From an uncultured Akkermansia sp. (GTDB lineage: Bacteria > Verrucomicrobiota > Verrucomicrobiia > Verrucomicrobiales > Akkermansiaceae): a stretch of 64,000 bases of DNA. The stretch spans positions 186,001 through 250,000 of the forward strand of contig CAJKMG010000003.1 of assembly GCA_905200945.1 (NCBI GenBank). The letters are read 5' to 3'. Position 1 is the first letter of the stretch. The number at the start of each line of letters is the position of its first letter. The position numbers and the translations under genes are program-made. Under the pieces are notes generated by a model. That model saw nothing but the letters and a program-made list of their open reading frames with translations, was not told the origin of the DNA and searched no databases. Below are positions 33,505 through 42,121 of the stretch, piece after piece.

Positions 33505-34503
33505 ATGAAAACGCTTAAAATCTCCTTTTTACAGTCCACTCCGGATTTCGGCAGGGAAGGAATGCTCCAGCTTCTGAAAAGCCGGTACCATGTGGTGGAA
33601 AACGACTCCGATTTCGATTACCTGGTCGCCACCCCCTGGTTTTACGTCAACCGGGAGGCTTTTTACGATTTTCTGGAACGGGCTCCCGGCCATATCACCG
33701 TCATGTACGGCTGTCATGAAGCCATTGCGCCGGATTTCATGCTGTTTGACTATTACATCGGGCTTGATACGGTGCCCGGAAGCGACCGTACTGTCAAACT
33801 TCCTTTCCTTCGCCACCATTTGCAGGAAGTGCACGGCGGTAAGGAAGGTCTGGATGTCCATGCCCTCCTGGCCTCCAAAACGGGTTTCTGCAACTTCATT
33901 TACGCCAACCGCAAATCCCATCCCAACCGGGATGCCATGTTCCACAAGCTTTCCGCCTTCCGGTTTGTCAATTCCCTGGGGCCCCACCTTAACAACACGC
34001 CGGGCGACGGCCACCGGGCGGAAGACTGGTACGCCTCATCCATCAGCATGAAAAAGCCGTACAAATTCTCCATTGCCTTTGAAAATGCATGGTACCCCGG
34101 CTACACCAGCGAGAAAATCGTTACCAGCATGCTTGCAGGCACCATTCCCATCTACTGGGGGAATCCGGACATCAGCCGGGAATTTAATGCCTCCTCATTC
34201 ATCAACTGCCACGACTTCCCAACCCTGGACGACGCCGCAGCCTATGTGAAAAAAGTGGACGAAGACGACAGCCTGTGGTGTGAAATCATGTCGCGCCCCT
34301 GGAAAACACCGGAACAGGAAGCCCGCTTTCTGGAAGAAACGGAAAGGGAAACGGCCAAACTTTACAAAATATTCGACCAATCTCCGGAGGAAGCTTGCCG
34401 CAAAGGTGACGGAACATGGGTATCCTACTACCAGCGCTTTTTAAAACGCGGCCACAGAATGCAGATGGCATGGCGGCGGCTGAAAAACCGCCTGCGCCGC
34501 TAA
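33505..34503 (+). CDS. Glycosyltransferase family 10 (alpha-1,3/1,4-fucosyltransferase)
   Basis: A 332-residue GT-B enzyme. The GT10 donor-binding signature is clear: KFSIAFENAWYPGYTSEKI followed by AGTIPIYWGNPDISREFN and the SFINCHDFP segment. Characterised bacterial relatives in Helicobacter and Bacteroides transfer fucose from GDP-fucose to N-acetylglucosamine or glucose and create Lewis-type structures. The C-terminus ends in a basic helix (RMQMAWRRLKNRLRR), which in relatives helps membrane association. It has its own putative promoter. The acceptor cannot be read from sequence, and no GDP-fucose synthesis gene is in the window. Confidence 0.9.
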   Translation: MKTLKISFLQSTPDFGREGMLQLLKSRYHVVENDSDFDYLVATPWFYVNREAFYDFLERAPGHITVMYGCHEAIAPDFMLFDYYIGLDTVPGSDRTVKLPFLRHHLQEVHGGKEGLDVHALLASKTGFCNFIYANRKSHPNRDAMFHKLSAFRFVNSLGPHLNNTPGDGHRAEDWYASSISMKKPYKFSIAFENAWYPGYTSEKIVTSMLAGTIPIYWGNPDISREFNASSFINCHDFPTLDDAAAYVKKVDEDDSLWCEIMSRPWKTPEQEARFLEETERETAKLYKIFDQSPEEACRKGDGTWVSYYQRFLKRGHRMQMAWRRLKNRLRR

Positions 34504-34585
34504 CCAAAGTTTCCGGGCAATTCAACCCCATGCCTGGAGTTCCCTGCCCGCCTTCCCCCATTTCCATCTACCTTCTCTCCGCTCC

Positions 34586-36658
34586 ATGAGCAAATGCTTT
34601 TCTGAAACCTTTTGTTCACCTTCCCTGCATCAAGCCGGAGGCGCCGTCCATGGAACCTATTTCCCGCACATTGACGGCCTGCGTACCTTTGCCGTGTTGG
34701 CCGTCGTCCTGTACCATTTGCAGGAAGGAATCTGCCCGGGCGGCTATACAGGCGTGGACATCTTCTTTGTCATCTCCGGATATCTGATTGGCGGAGGCTT
34801 TATCCGCAGCCTGAAGGAGGGAACCTTCTCCCTGACCTCTTTTTATCTCCGGAGAATCAGGCGCATCATGCCCGCCTACTTCTGCCTGATTGCAGCCGTG
34901 CTGGCTTTCGGCTGCATAGTGCTGGACTGCGATGACCTGCGGATTCTGGGCAGGACGGTGAGATCTAGCGCCCTTTTCATCACCAACATTTATTTCAGCA
35001 GAACCACAGGGGATTACTTCAGCCCGGCGGCGGAAGAAAACCCTTTGCTGAACCTGTGGTCCCTGAGCGTGGAAGAACAATTTTACCTGATGATCCCACT
35101 TACCCTGTGGCTGCTCTGGAAATTCAGGGAAAAAGTTGTCAAGCCCGTTCTATGGGGGGTGCTGGGCCTCTCCTTCTTCGCCGCCGTCTGCCACATGGGT
35201 CATCTGGAACATAACAAGGCCTTCTACCTGCTTTACTGCCGCGCCTGGGAACTCCTGGCCGGCTGCCTTCTGGCTCTTGCACCCGCTGCGGGACAAAACC
35301 GGGGAACCGGATGGCTGCGGACGGCGGGATGGGCCGGCATCCTGCTCCCATTTGCCTGCTATACGCCTTCCACTCCTTTTCCCGGATACACGGCCATCCC
35401 TTCCATCGCGGGGGCGGCTTTGCTTATCCGCTACGGAAACCATGGCTGGTCCGGTCGTATCCTCAGACATCCGCTCAGCACAGGCATCGGCAAAATCTCC
35501 TACTCCCTGTACTTGTGGCATTGGCCGGTTATCGTGTACTGGACGTACGTCTGCTTCGATGAATGCACTCCCTGGGATTATGCAGGAATGTTCCTTCTCT
35601 CCCTCCTTCTGGGTTTCCTCTCCTGGAAATTCGTGGAAACTCCCTTCAGAACGACCGTCTCATGGCACCTCCCCAAAAAAACATTTCTGGCCACGGCAAC
35701 AGGGTGCCTCATGCTGGGATTTGCCGGCGAATGGCTCAAATGGACGGACGGCGCGCGGGATTACTGGCATGTAGCGGCCAACAACATGGAATTCCCTGAA
35801 TACTGGAAAGGGCCGGCCTTCCCTCCCTCCTTCGGCATCACGCCTCCCGACCGGGCGGTGGTGGAAAAGGGGAACGCCATTCAGCACCATCATCCGGAAC
35901 TGGGAGATGTGACGGATTACCCTTTTGTCCTGCTGGGAAAAACCGGGCAGGCCCCTTCCTTCCTGCTTATGGGGGACAGCCATGCCATGGCCAGTTCCCC
36001 CGGGTTTGACGAGGCCGCCCGGCTTCTTCAGCGTTCCGGCCTGTTCTACCGCGCTCGCCTGTGTCCTCTGAGCGGCATCTCCGGCTCCGGAGACCCCTCT
36101 TCCCTGACGCTCCTGCGCCTGATGTACCCTCATTGGGAGCACAATATGAAACTAATCCTGGACTGGCTGGAAAATACCCCCCAGATCAAGACCGTATTCA
36201 TTCACAACCGCTGGATTGAACTGGTCAACAACCAACGGGATACGCGCCTGAAACAACTGGTTGCAGACGGCCTGCTCCACACCTGTGCGCGCCTCCGGAA
36301 GGCCGGTAAGCAAACTGTACTGCTGGGTCCCGTTCCTGAATGGACTTTCGGCCCTCGCAAGCTTATGCGGCGCAATGCTCTGCTGAACTCCAACCGGACA
36401 GACCGCCTGCTGGGCGGAGACTTCAACACGCGGCAGCGTCCGGTATTCGCCCTGTTGGAATACATGGAATCCACAGGCATGTGCCGCTTCATCCCCCTCC
36501 ACGGCACCTTCCATAAACACGGGCGGTGGCTGGCGGAAGACGGCGGCCAACTGATGTACTGCGACGACAACCACCTTTCCCCCTATGGGGCCAGAAAAGC
36601 GGTCGGCGACATCATCGGCCAGCTTTTCCCGGGAATGGAAAGAACAGCTGCCAACTAA
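34586..36658 (+). CDS. Acyltransferase-3 protein fused to SGNH domain (OafA-like)
   Basis: A 690-residue membrane protein. Residues 25-380 form the acyltransferase-3 domain, with the family motif HIDGLRTFAVLAVVLYHL (catalytic-type histidine), GVDIFFVISGYLI, and about ten membrane helices. NLWSLSVEEQFYL is the second conserved motif. The C-terminal third is a periplasmic SGNH hydrolase-like domain beginning with LLMGDSHAMA (block I serine) and ending with a DDNHLSPYGA block (Asp-x-x-His). Such fusions O-acetylate surface polysaccharides, taking the acyl group from the cytoplasm. It probably modifies the glycan made by this cluster. Confidence 0.92.
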   Translation: MSKCFSETFCSPSLHQAGGAVHGTYFPHIDGLRTFAVLAVVLYHLQEGICPGGYTGVDIFFVISGYLIGGGFIRSLKEGTFSLTSFYLRRIRRIMPAYFCLIAAVLAFGCIVLDCDDLRILGRTVRSSALFITNIYFSRTTGDYFSPAAEENPLLNLWSLSVEEQFYLMIPLTLWLLWKFREKVVKPVLWGVLGLSFFAAVCHMGHLEHNKAFYLLYCRAWELLAGCLLALAPAAGQNRGTGWLRTAGWAGILLPFACYTPSTPFPGYTAIPSIAGAALLIRYGNHGWSGRILRHPLSTGIGKISYSLYLWHWPVIVYWTYVCFDECTPWDYAGMFLLSLLLGFLSWKFVETPFRTTVSWHLPKKTFLATATGCLMLGFAGEWLKWTDGARDYWHVAANNMEFPEYWKGPAFPPSFGITPPDRAVVEKGNAIQHHHPELGDVTDYPFVLLGKTGQAPSFLLMGDSHAMASSPGFDEAARLLQRSGLFYRARLCPLSGISGSGDPSSLTLLRLMYPHWEHNMKLILDWLENTPQIKTVFIHNRWIELVNNQRDTRLKQLVADGLLHTCARLRKAGKQTVLLGPVPEWTFGPRKLMRRNALLNSNRTDRLLGGDFNTRQRPVFALLEYMESTGMCRFIPLHGTFHKHGRWLAEDGGQLMYCDDNHLSPYGARKAVGDIIGQLFPGMERTAAN

Positions 36659-36695
36659 CGTAAGCTTCGTACGGCAAACATCCAATCCTTTGACA

Positions 36696-36723
36696 TTGAC
36701 AAGGCATACAGGCCTCCTACACT
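36696..36723 (+). promoter_or_regulatory. Putative promoter of second GT10-like gene
   Basis: TTGACA (36696-36701) and TACACT (36718-36723) are 16 bases apart. The first copy of TTGACA six bases upstream makes a tandem. The ATG of the following gene lies about 95 bases downstream, giving a longer leader than its neighbours have. Confidence 0.55.
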
Positions 36724-36818
36724 GGCGCCAGACGGCAAAGCCTTCGCGATGGTCCCGGATAAATAACCCGGAATATGGAGGCCATGCCGCGTCCCCTTTC
36801 TCCAATGCCTGCACTCCC

Positions 36819-37850
36819 ATGACGGATTCCCCCCGCCCCACACGCATCAAGGTCATCAGAAAATCCATGAAGGCCTCTCCGGATCAAACGGAATCCCTGT
36901 TGTGGGGCGACTGCCTGTTCTGCACGGACGCCGCCATGACGGATTACGACTGGATTCTGGTATATGACGAATTTCCCAGAACTCCCGTGGGCACCATCAG
37001 GAATGAAACGGAACCCCTTCTCTGCCCTCCGGACCAGACTATCCTGATTACGGTGGAACCCCCCTCCATCAAAATCTACAGCAGGGCATACACCAGCCAG
37101 TTCGGCACCGTTCTCACCACCCACTCTGCCCGGGACCTTCCGCACCCCGGGCACACCCTGGGCCGCGGATGCCTTGAATGGCTGTACATCAAACCCATGC
37201 AGGACATTCTGGATCAGAAGGAATTCCCGAAGACAAAAATGCTTTCCACTATCTGCTCCGCCAAGCAGCATACGCATACCATGCATAAAAAGCGCTATGA
37301 CCTTACGCGCTACCTGGCGGACCGTCTTCCGGAACTGGACTGGTTCGGACACGGCATCCGGGAAATAGAAAATAAAACCGTCGCCATGGATGACTACAAA
37401 TATCATTTATGCGTGGAAAACCACCTGGAACCCCACCACTGGACGGAAAAACTGTCTGATGCTTTTGTCGCCATGACCCTTCCCTTTTACGCCGGGGATC
37501 CGCTGGCAACGGAATGCTTCCCGCAGGAAAGCTTCATCCCCATCCCGCTGGACAACCCGCAAAAAGCCCTGGAAATCATCCGCAAGGCCATGGAAGACGG
37601 AGAATATGAAAAAAGACTCCCCGCCATCCGTGAGGCAAGGCGCCTGGTGCTGGAAAAATACAACATGTTCGCTCAAACAGCGGCAGTCATTCACAACCAC
37701 AGGGAAACGGGAACCATACGGCCCGGAGCCATGCTGAAAGGACGTCACGTCCTGCGGAAAAATCCGCTCAATGCCCTTCGGGAATTGGCAGACACCCTGG
37801 CCTATAAAATCAGATCGTTCGGCAGACGCGGAACCGGCTCCGGAGCGTAA
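36819..37850 (+). CDS. Glycosyltransferase family 10-like protein
   Basis: A 343-residue enzyme. Its C-terminal half carries a GT10-type donor region, DYKYHLCVENHLEPHHWTEK, then LPFYAGDPLATECFP and SFIPIPLDNPQKALE. The N-terminal half (acceptor domain) contains WILVYDEFPR and LITVEPPSIKIY, typical of this divergent branch. The frame is open to 36585, but that extension overlaps the acyltransferase gene and includes the promoter, so I chose the ATG at 36819. Fucose is the likely donor by family; this branch is less studied than the classical fucosyltransferases. Confidence 0.8.
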   Translation: MTDSPRPTRIKVIRKSMKASPDQTESLLWGDCLFCTDAAMTDYDWILVYDEFPRTPVGTIRNETEPLLCPPDQTILITVEPPSIKIYSRAYTSQFGTVLTTHSARDLPHPGHTLGRGCLEWLYIKPMQDILDQKEFPKTKMLSTICSAKQHTHTMHKKRYDLTRYLADRLPELDWFGHGIREIENKTVAMDDYKYHLCVENHLEPHHWTEKLSDAFVAMTLPFYAGDPLATECFPQESFIPIPLDNPQKALEIIRKAMEDGEYEKRLPAIREARRLVLEKYNMFAQTAAVIHNHRETGTIRPGAMLKGRHVLRKNPLNALRELADTLAYKIRSFGRRGTGSGA

Positions 37851-38253
37851 CCTGGATTCCTGGCGCGCGGCAACAGGGGAACAGGCTTCCCCGCCAGTAA
37901 AGAGAATGGGCGGCCGATAGCCGATGGCCCTGCGGCAGGTGGAATAAAAAGCCTCCTGCGGCGGGAAAATTCAGAAGAAATGCCTTCCCCTTGGTGCTCA
38001 GCCAGTTTCCTGGCCGTTAAAGCATAATCTTGCGGTCCGAGGCCCGGCGTCCGGCGGCGGCATGCTGGTTTTATTCCAGATCCCGGTTCCACTTCCCCAT
38101 TCTTCCGCCGTACACGCAGACAGAACGGAACATACCGCTTCAACAGCCCATCCGGCACCAATTCCGCATCCCATCGCTTTAACTGACACGGCCCCGCCCG
38201 GTCTGAAACCGGTTCAAACCGGACGGAAAACAGGCCATTAAAACGGAAAAAAC
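37851..38253. other. Intergenic region after glycan cluster
   Basis: These 400 bases are GC-rich with several short inverted sequences (for example GCGGCAGG and CCTGCGGC near 37940-37960) and no convincing gene. Transcription from both sides ends here. Confidence 0.45.
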
Positions 38254-38487
38254 TTAATCCGCTTTGCGGGAAGCGTGCCTCTTGGCCCGTTCCTCCTCCC
38301 GCTGCTTCTTCAGGTCTTCCTTCATCTTGGCCTTCTCTTCGGAATCCAGCTTTCCATCCTTGTTAATATCATATTTTTCAAGGAGAGCGGCTTTCTTCTC
38401 CGCAGAAGTCATTCTCTTGGGAGCGTCTTCCTCCGCCATGGAAGGCATGGCGAACGCAACGGCCAGAACAATAAGCAAATACTTCAT
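38254..38487 (-). CDS. Small exported EF-hand protein
   Basis: A 77-residue protein with a signal peptide (KYLLIVLAVAFAMPSMA, cleavage after AMA-like SMA) and one EF-hand calcium-binding loop, DINKDGKLDSEE. The C-terminus is a highly charged helix rich in lysine, glutamate and arginine. It may be a periplasmic or surface calcium-binding protein. It lies downstream of, and on the same strand as, the SLC13-type permease gene, but 120 bases separate them. Confidence 0.75.
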   Translation of the reverse strand: MKYLLIVLAVAFAMPSMAEEDAPKRMTSAEKKAALLEKYDINKDGKLDSEEKAKMKEDLKKQREEERAKRHASRKAD

Positions 38488-38610
38488 GATTAAATGGGGT
38501 TTTTGAATAATCCTTTTCTACTCCCGCACGTGCCGGTTGTCTCTCTTTTTTTAGCAATACATGCAAATTACCCGGCCATGCCCCTTTTCCGCCGCATGAA
38601 CTCCCCCCGG

Positions 38611-40476
38611 TCAAGCCTTCCCGAACGGGAAAAATAGCGGAATCACCACGACCATGACCAGCCCCATAATCACCTGCAGGGGAACGCCCACTTTCACGTA
38701 ATCCATGAACGTATATTTCCCCGCCGGCATGACCAGGGCATTGGGCGGCGTGGAAAAGGGAGAGGCAAAACACATGCTGGTACCTACGGAAACCGCCAGC
38801 AGCAGCGGATAGGGGCTGATGCCCATACTCGCCGAGGATTGCAGCGCGATAGGCGCCAGAAGCACCGCCGTAGCTGTATTGCTGATAAACATGGTCAGCA
38901 GGGACGCCGTGAAATAGACGCCCGCCATCAGGGCAAACGGCCCGAATCCCCCCAGTCCGGCCACCAGCCCGTGGGAAATGGCCTCTGAGGCTCCCGTCTT
39001 CTCCAGCGCTACGGACATCGGCAGCATGGCGGCAATCAACACGATGCTCTCCCAGTTGATCGTCCGGTACGCCTCCTCCACATTGCGCAGACAGCCGCAC
39101 AACACCATCAGGACGGCGGCAATCAATACCGCCGCCACAGCAGGCACCCAGTTGAACACCATGGCCGCAATCATCAGCAGCATAATGCCTGCGGCCAGGG
39201 GGGCCTTATGCGTCAGGGTCACCTTGGAGGCCTCCGCCAGAGGCTGGCCCACTACAACCCATTCAAAGGTTTTCTCACTCAGGCGCGCAATATCCGTCCA
39301 GGTTCCCTGAACCAGCAGCGTATCTCCGTACTGGAGCTTCACATCCTTCAAATTATGGAAAATGTAATGGTTGTCTCGCTGGATGGCCAGAATATTGACC
39401 CCGTACTTGGCGCGCAGCCCCGAAGACTTCACGGGCATGTTGATAAGGTCCGAGTTCCGCATGAGCAGCATTTCCGCAATGCCTATCTCGTCAAACTTCA
39501 ATTTGCTTTTCAACAGGGAATCCGTATCTTCCGACGTCTTCCGGTTAATCATCTCCGCCCCATATTCCCGGGCAAAACGGGCCACGTCCTCAAACTCCCC
39601 CATGACATAAATGACGTCGCCCCGGGCCACCCTCGTATCTGAACCCGCCATGGTCTGGCTGACCGTCTGCAGGAAGGAATGCCGGCCGGAATGCCTGCGG
39701 CGCACCTCCACAATATTCACGCGGTAAAGGTCCGGTATCTGAAGATCATGCAGAGGATGTTCCGTCAGAGGGGAATCCTCCAGCACCCGGAGGCGGTAAA
39801 GATTATTAATAATCTGGTACTCGTCTATCAACTGGCTGAGGGATTTCCCCTTGGCCTCGTGTTCCGCCCTGTCGTCATGGCGTCCCAGAAACCTCCTGCT
39901 GAGGGGGATCAGCACCAGGATGCCCGTCACGATGCAGACAAGGCCGATGGGGGTGAACGCAAAAAAGCCCAGCCCCTCCATTCCGGCCTCCTGAAGCTGG
40001 TTGTTGACGACAAGGTTGGGGGGCGTGCCGATCAGCGTCAGCATGCCGCCCATACTGCTGGCAAATGCCATGGGCATGAGCAGACGGCTCGTCTGGATGC
40101 CTCCGTCCGCAGCCAGGCTCACCAGAATAGGCAGCATCAGCGCTACCGTCCCCGTATTGCTGACAAAGGCGCCTATGCCGGCTGTAACAAGCATGGTCAG
40201 CACCAGCAGGCGCAACTCGCTCCTGCCGGCCAGTTTCATGATTCTGCCGCCCATCATCTTGGCCAGGCCCGTCCGGAAAATGGCGCCTCCCACCACGAAA
40301 AGCCCCACCATCATCACCACAATGGAATTGGAAAAGCCGGAAAGCGCCTGTTCCGGGCTCAAAATCCCGAACATAATCAGGCAGAGCAGGGAACACAGCG
40401 CGACAAGATCAGAACGAATCCTCCCCTGGACAAATAAAACGGCGGATACTCCCAGAATGAGAAGCGTGGTCAACAT
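38611..40476 (-). CDS. SLC13-type permease with TrkA-C (RCK_C) domains
   Basis: A 621-residue membrane protein. The two transport halves occupy residues 1-190 and 400-620 with about 11 membrane helices; SNTGTVALMLPI and SSMGGMLTLIGTPPNLVVN match the family signature motif, as do SNTATAVLLAPIALQ and FSTPPNALVMPAG in the second half. Between them, residues 205-380 contain two RCK_C domains, which bind nucleotides or other ligands and regulate transport. Relatives carry dicarboxylates, sulfate or sulfur compounds with sodium. The substrate is not predictable. Confidence 0.9.
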   Translation of the reverse strand: MLTTLLILGVSAVLFVQGRIRSDLVALCSLLCLIMFGILSPEQALSGFSNSIVVMMVGLFVVGGAIFRTGLAKMMGGRIMKLAGRSELRLLVLTMLVTAGIGAFVSNTGTVALMLPILVSLAADGGIQTSRLLMPMAFASSMGGMLTLIGTPPNLVVNNQLQEAGMEGLGFFAFTPIGLVCIVTGILVLIPLSRRFLGRHDDRAEHEAKGKSLSQLIDEYQIINNLYRLRVLEDSPLTEHPLHDLQIPDLYRVNIVEVRRRHSGRHSFLQTVSQTMAGSDTRVARGDVIYVMGEFEDVARFAREYGAEMINRKTSEDTDSLLKSKLKFDEIGIAEMLLMRNSDLINMPVKSSGLRAKYGVNILAIQRDNHYIFHNLKDVKLQYGDTLLVQGTWTDIARLSEKTFEWVVVGQPLAEASKVTLTHKAPLAAGIMLLMIAAMVFNWVPAVAAVLIAAVLMVLCGCLRNVEEAYRTINWESIVLIAAMLPMSVALEKTGASEAISHGLVAGLGGFGPFALMAGVYFTASLLTMFISNTATAVLLAPIALQSSASMGISPYPLLLAVSVGTSMCFASPFSTPPNALVMPAGKYTFMDYVKVGVPLQVIMGLVMVVVIPLFFPFGKA

Positions 40477-40671
40477 AGCAATAAACGGCAGGAGTGAAAA
40501 AACGGCAAGGGAGGATATCTAACATGACCTGCACGTCTTGTCGATAGGCTGAACAAGTCATTCACAAAACCGTCTCTCCGCCGGCATCCGGCAGAAAAAA
40601 CACTTTATGCATCCTGCTCGGAGAACCCCGCTTCCTCTTTCCTTCTCCGGTATCATGGGGATGAGGAAACA

Positions 40672-40702
40672 ATAAAAAACGCGCTCTCTGAAAGAACGCG
40701 CC
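40672..40702 (-). terminator. Terminator of tRNA-Tyr
   Basis: On the minus strand a stem of about eight pairs (CGCGTTCT with AGAGCGCG, one G-T pair) is followed by TTTTTTATT. It begins 14 bases after the tRNA end. Confidence 0.75.
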
Positions 40703-40715
40703 ATAAAATGAAAAG

Positions 40716-40801
40716 TGGTGGGTAGAGAAGGATTCGAACCTTCGAAAGCAAATGCTAACAGATTTACAGTCTGCCCCCTTTGACCGCTCGGGAATCTACC
40801 C
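40716..40801 (-). tRNA. tRNA-Tyr (anticodon GTA)
   Basis: An 86-base tRNA with encoded CCA. The acceptor stem GGGTAGA pairs with TCTACCC, and the discriminator base is A. The anticodon stem CAGA/TCTG surrounds CTGTAAA, with the anticodon GTA at 40765-40767. A long variable arm of class II type and a GGTTCGAATCC T-arm are present. It resembles Escherichia coli tRNA-Tyr in the D-arm and T-arm. Confidence 0.97.
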
Positions 40802-40959
40802 ACTTGAAGTGATGTGCGGCGAATGTATAGGGATTCCCGTGCCTTAGCAAGTTTTTTTTATAAAAAGTAGGTCCTCCCAGAAGCAGAAACCCCATATGCA
40901 ACAGCCATGCCGCCGGAAGGAAAGCGGATGCAGGAACACAAGGCCGGAAAAGGCAATTT

Positions 40960-41445
40960 TCACGAATCTCCCACATATACCGGAGCGCGGCTGTCCGGGG
41001 AATCCGCATCCAGTTGCTCCAGCTGGGGCAGAATGTTCTCCATGCTCTCCCATACGGAGGGAACAATCTTGATTGCGGTTCCAAACCGGACTGCCATCAT
41101 CAAGGCGTCTGAAGGGCGGGCGTCCAGCTCCACCAGCTTGTCCATCACCTCATTGGCGGCCTCTATGGTCACGCGGGCATAAAAGACTTCATCCTTGCGG
41201 CCGTTGATAAGCACCAGCCTCACCCGGCATTCCATGGCGGATAAAAAGTGAGCCAGCAGGGAAGACGTGTCCGGCCGTACCGGGCGTTCCCCGTTCAGGC
41301 AGCGTTCCAGGGCCATGCCGTCTGTCAGCTCCATGAAAATGACGCCCACCTTGCCGGTCAGAGGATCACGCAGGCACACACCCGCCCCGGCCCGGGTGTA
41401 AAGCAGGGCATAAGGTTCCAGAGCAATCAAATTTTCATCCGGCAT
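40960..41445 (-). CDS. DUF151 bifunctional-nuclease-domain protein
   Basis: A 161-residue protein of the BFN/DUF151 family, recognised by ELDARPSDALMMAVRFGTAI and the preceding VFYARVTI strand. Plant and bacterial relatives are reported to have nuclease activity, and several bacterial members lie near metabolic genes with unknown roles. The gene is followed 19 bases later in the opposite sense of reading direction by none; its upstream neighbour on the same strand is the carbonic anhydrase gene, so the two are likely cotranscribed. Confidence 0.85.
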   Translation of the reverse strand: MPDENLIALEPYALLYTRAGAGVCLRDPLTGKVGVIFMELTDGMALERCLNGERPVRPDTSSLLAHFLSAMECRVRLVLINGRKDEVFYARVTIEAANEVMDKLVELDARPSDALMMAVRFGTAIKIVPSVWESMENILPQLEQLDADSPDSRAPVYVGDS

Positions 41446-41464
41446 GGCGGGCGGAAATCACATG

Positions 41465-42001
41465 TTAAAAACCGGGATTAATAACCCGTTCCGTATAGCG
41501 GGCAGCCACCTTGACGTATTTTTCCGCCCATTTGTGGTTATTATCCGCGGATTCCGGCCCCAGGTCCTTCACCACCTTGGCAGGAGAACCCAGCACCAGG
41601 GAATTGGGGGGAATGACGGTACCTTTGGTAATGAGCGCGCCCGCTCCCACCACAGACCCCTGGCCGATGACCGCTCCATCCAGAATAATGGACCCCATGC
41701 CTATCAGGCAATTATCCTCCACCGTGCAGGCGTGCAGAATCACGCCGTGCCCCACGGTTACGTACTTGCCTACATAGCAGCCGAAATCGTCTGCCAGGTG
41801 GATGCAGCTGTTGTCCTGGATATTGGAGTAATCACCAATGACGATCTTATTGATATCTGCGCGCAGCGTGGTATGGTACCAGACGCTGGCATGTTCCCCA
41901 ATGGTAACATCTCCAATCAAATCAGCGCTTTCCGCCACAAAAGCGGTATCCGCCACTTTGGGCCAGAAGTTCGCGTAAGGTTCTCTTGCCATATAAGTCA
42001 T
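41465..42001 (-). CDS. Gamma carbonic anhydrase family protein
   Basis: A 178-residue left-handed beta-helix protein. Hexapeptide repeats run from about residue 25 to 135. Zinc-ligand histidines are seen in DNSCIHLADD and VGHGVILHAC, with the conserved R in LRADINKI. Bacterial members (YrdA/PaaY-like) may hydrate carbon dioxide or act on acyl-CoA; activity is not certain for every member. Starts at 42001 and 41992 are both possible. The DUF151 gene follows after 19 bases. Confidence 0.9.
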   Translation of the reverse strand: MTYMAREPYANFWPKVADTAFVAESADLIGDVTIGEHASVWYHTTLRADINKIVIGDYSNIQDNSCIHLADDFGCYVGKYVTVGHGVILHACTVEDNCLIGMGSIILDGAVIGQGSVVGAGALITKGTVIPPNSLVLGSPAKVVKDLGPESADNNHKWAEKYVKVAARYTERVINPGF

Positions 42002-42121
42002 GTATTAATTGAAGATAAGACAGCATTCCAGTCTAAAAACGTTCATTCCGCGGGTATGCCGCAGCCGGAAACGAACACGGCCGAACCCACCCGAAAATGA
42101 AAGGCCGCAGGCACCTCCGCA

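Noticed and set aside
40558..40803. An 81-codon minus-strand frame covering tRNA-Tyr
   Set aside because: Most of it is the tRNA and its terminator; reading through a tRNA is an artefact.
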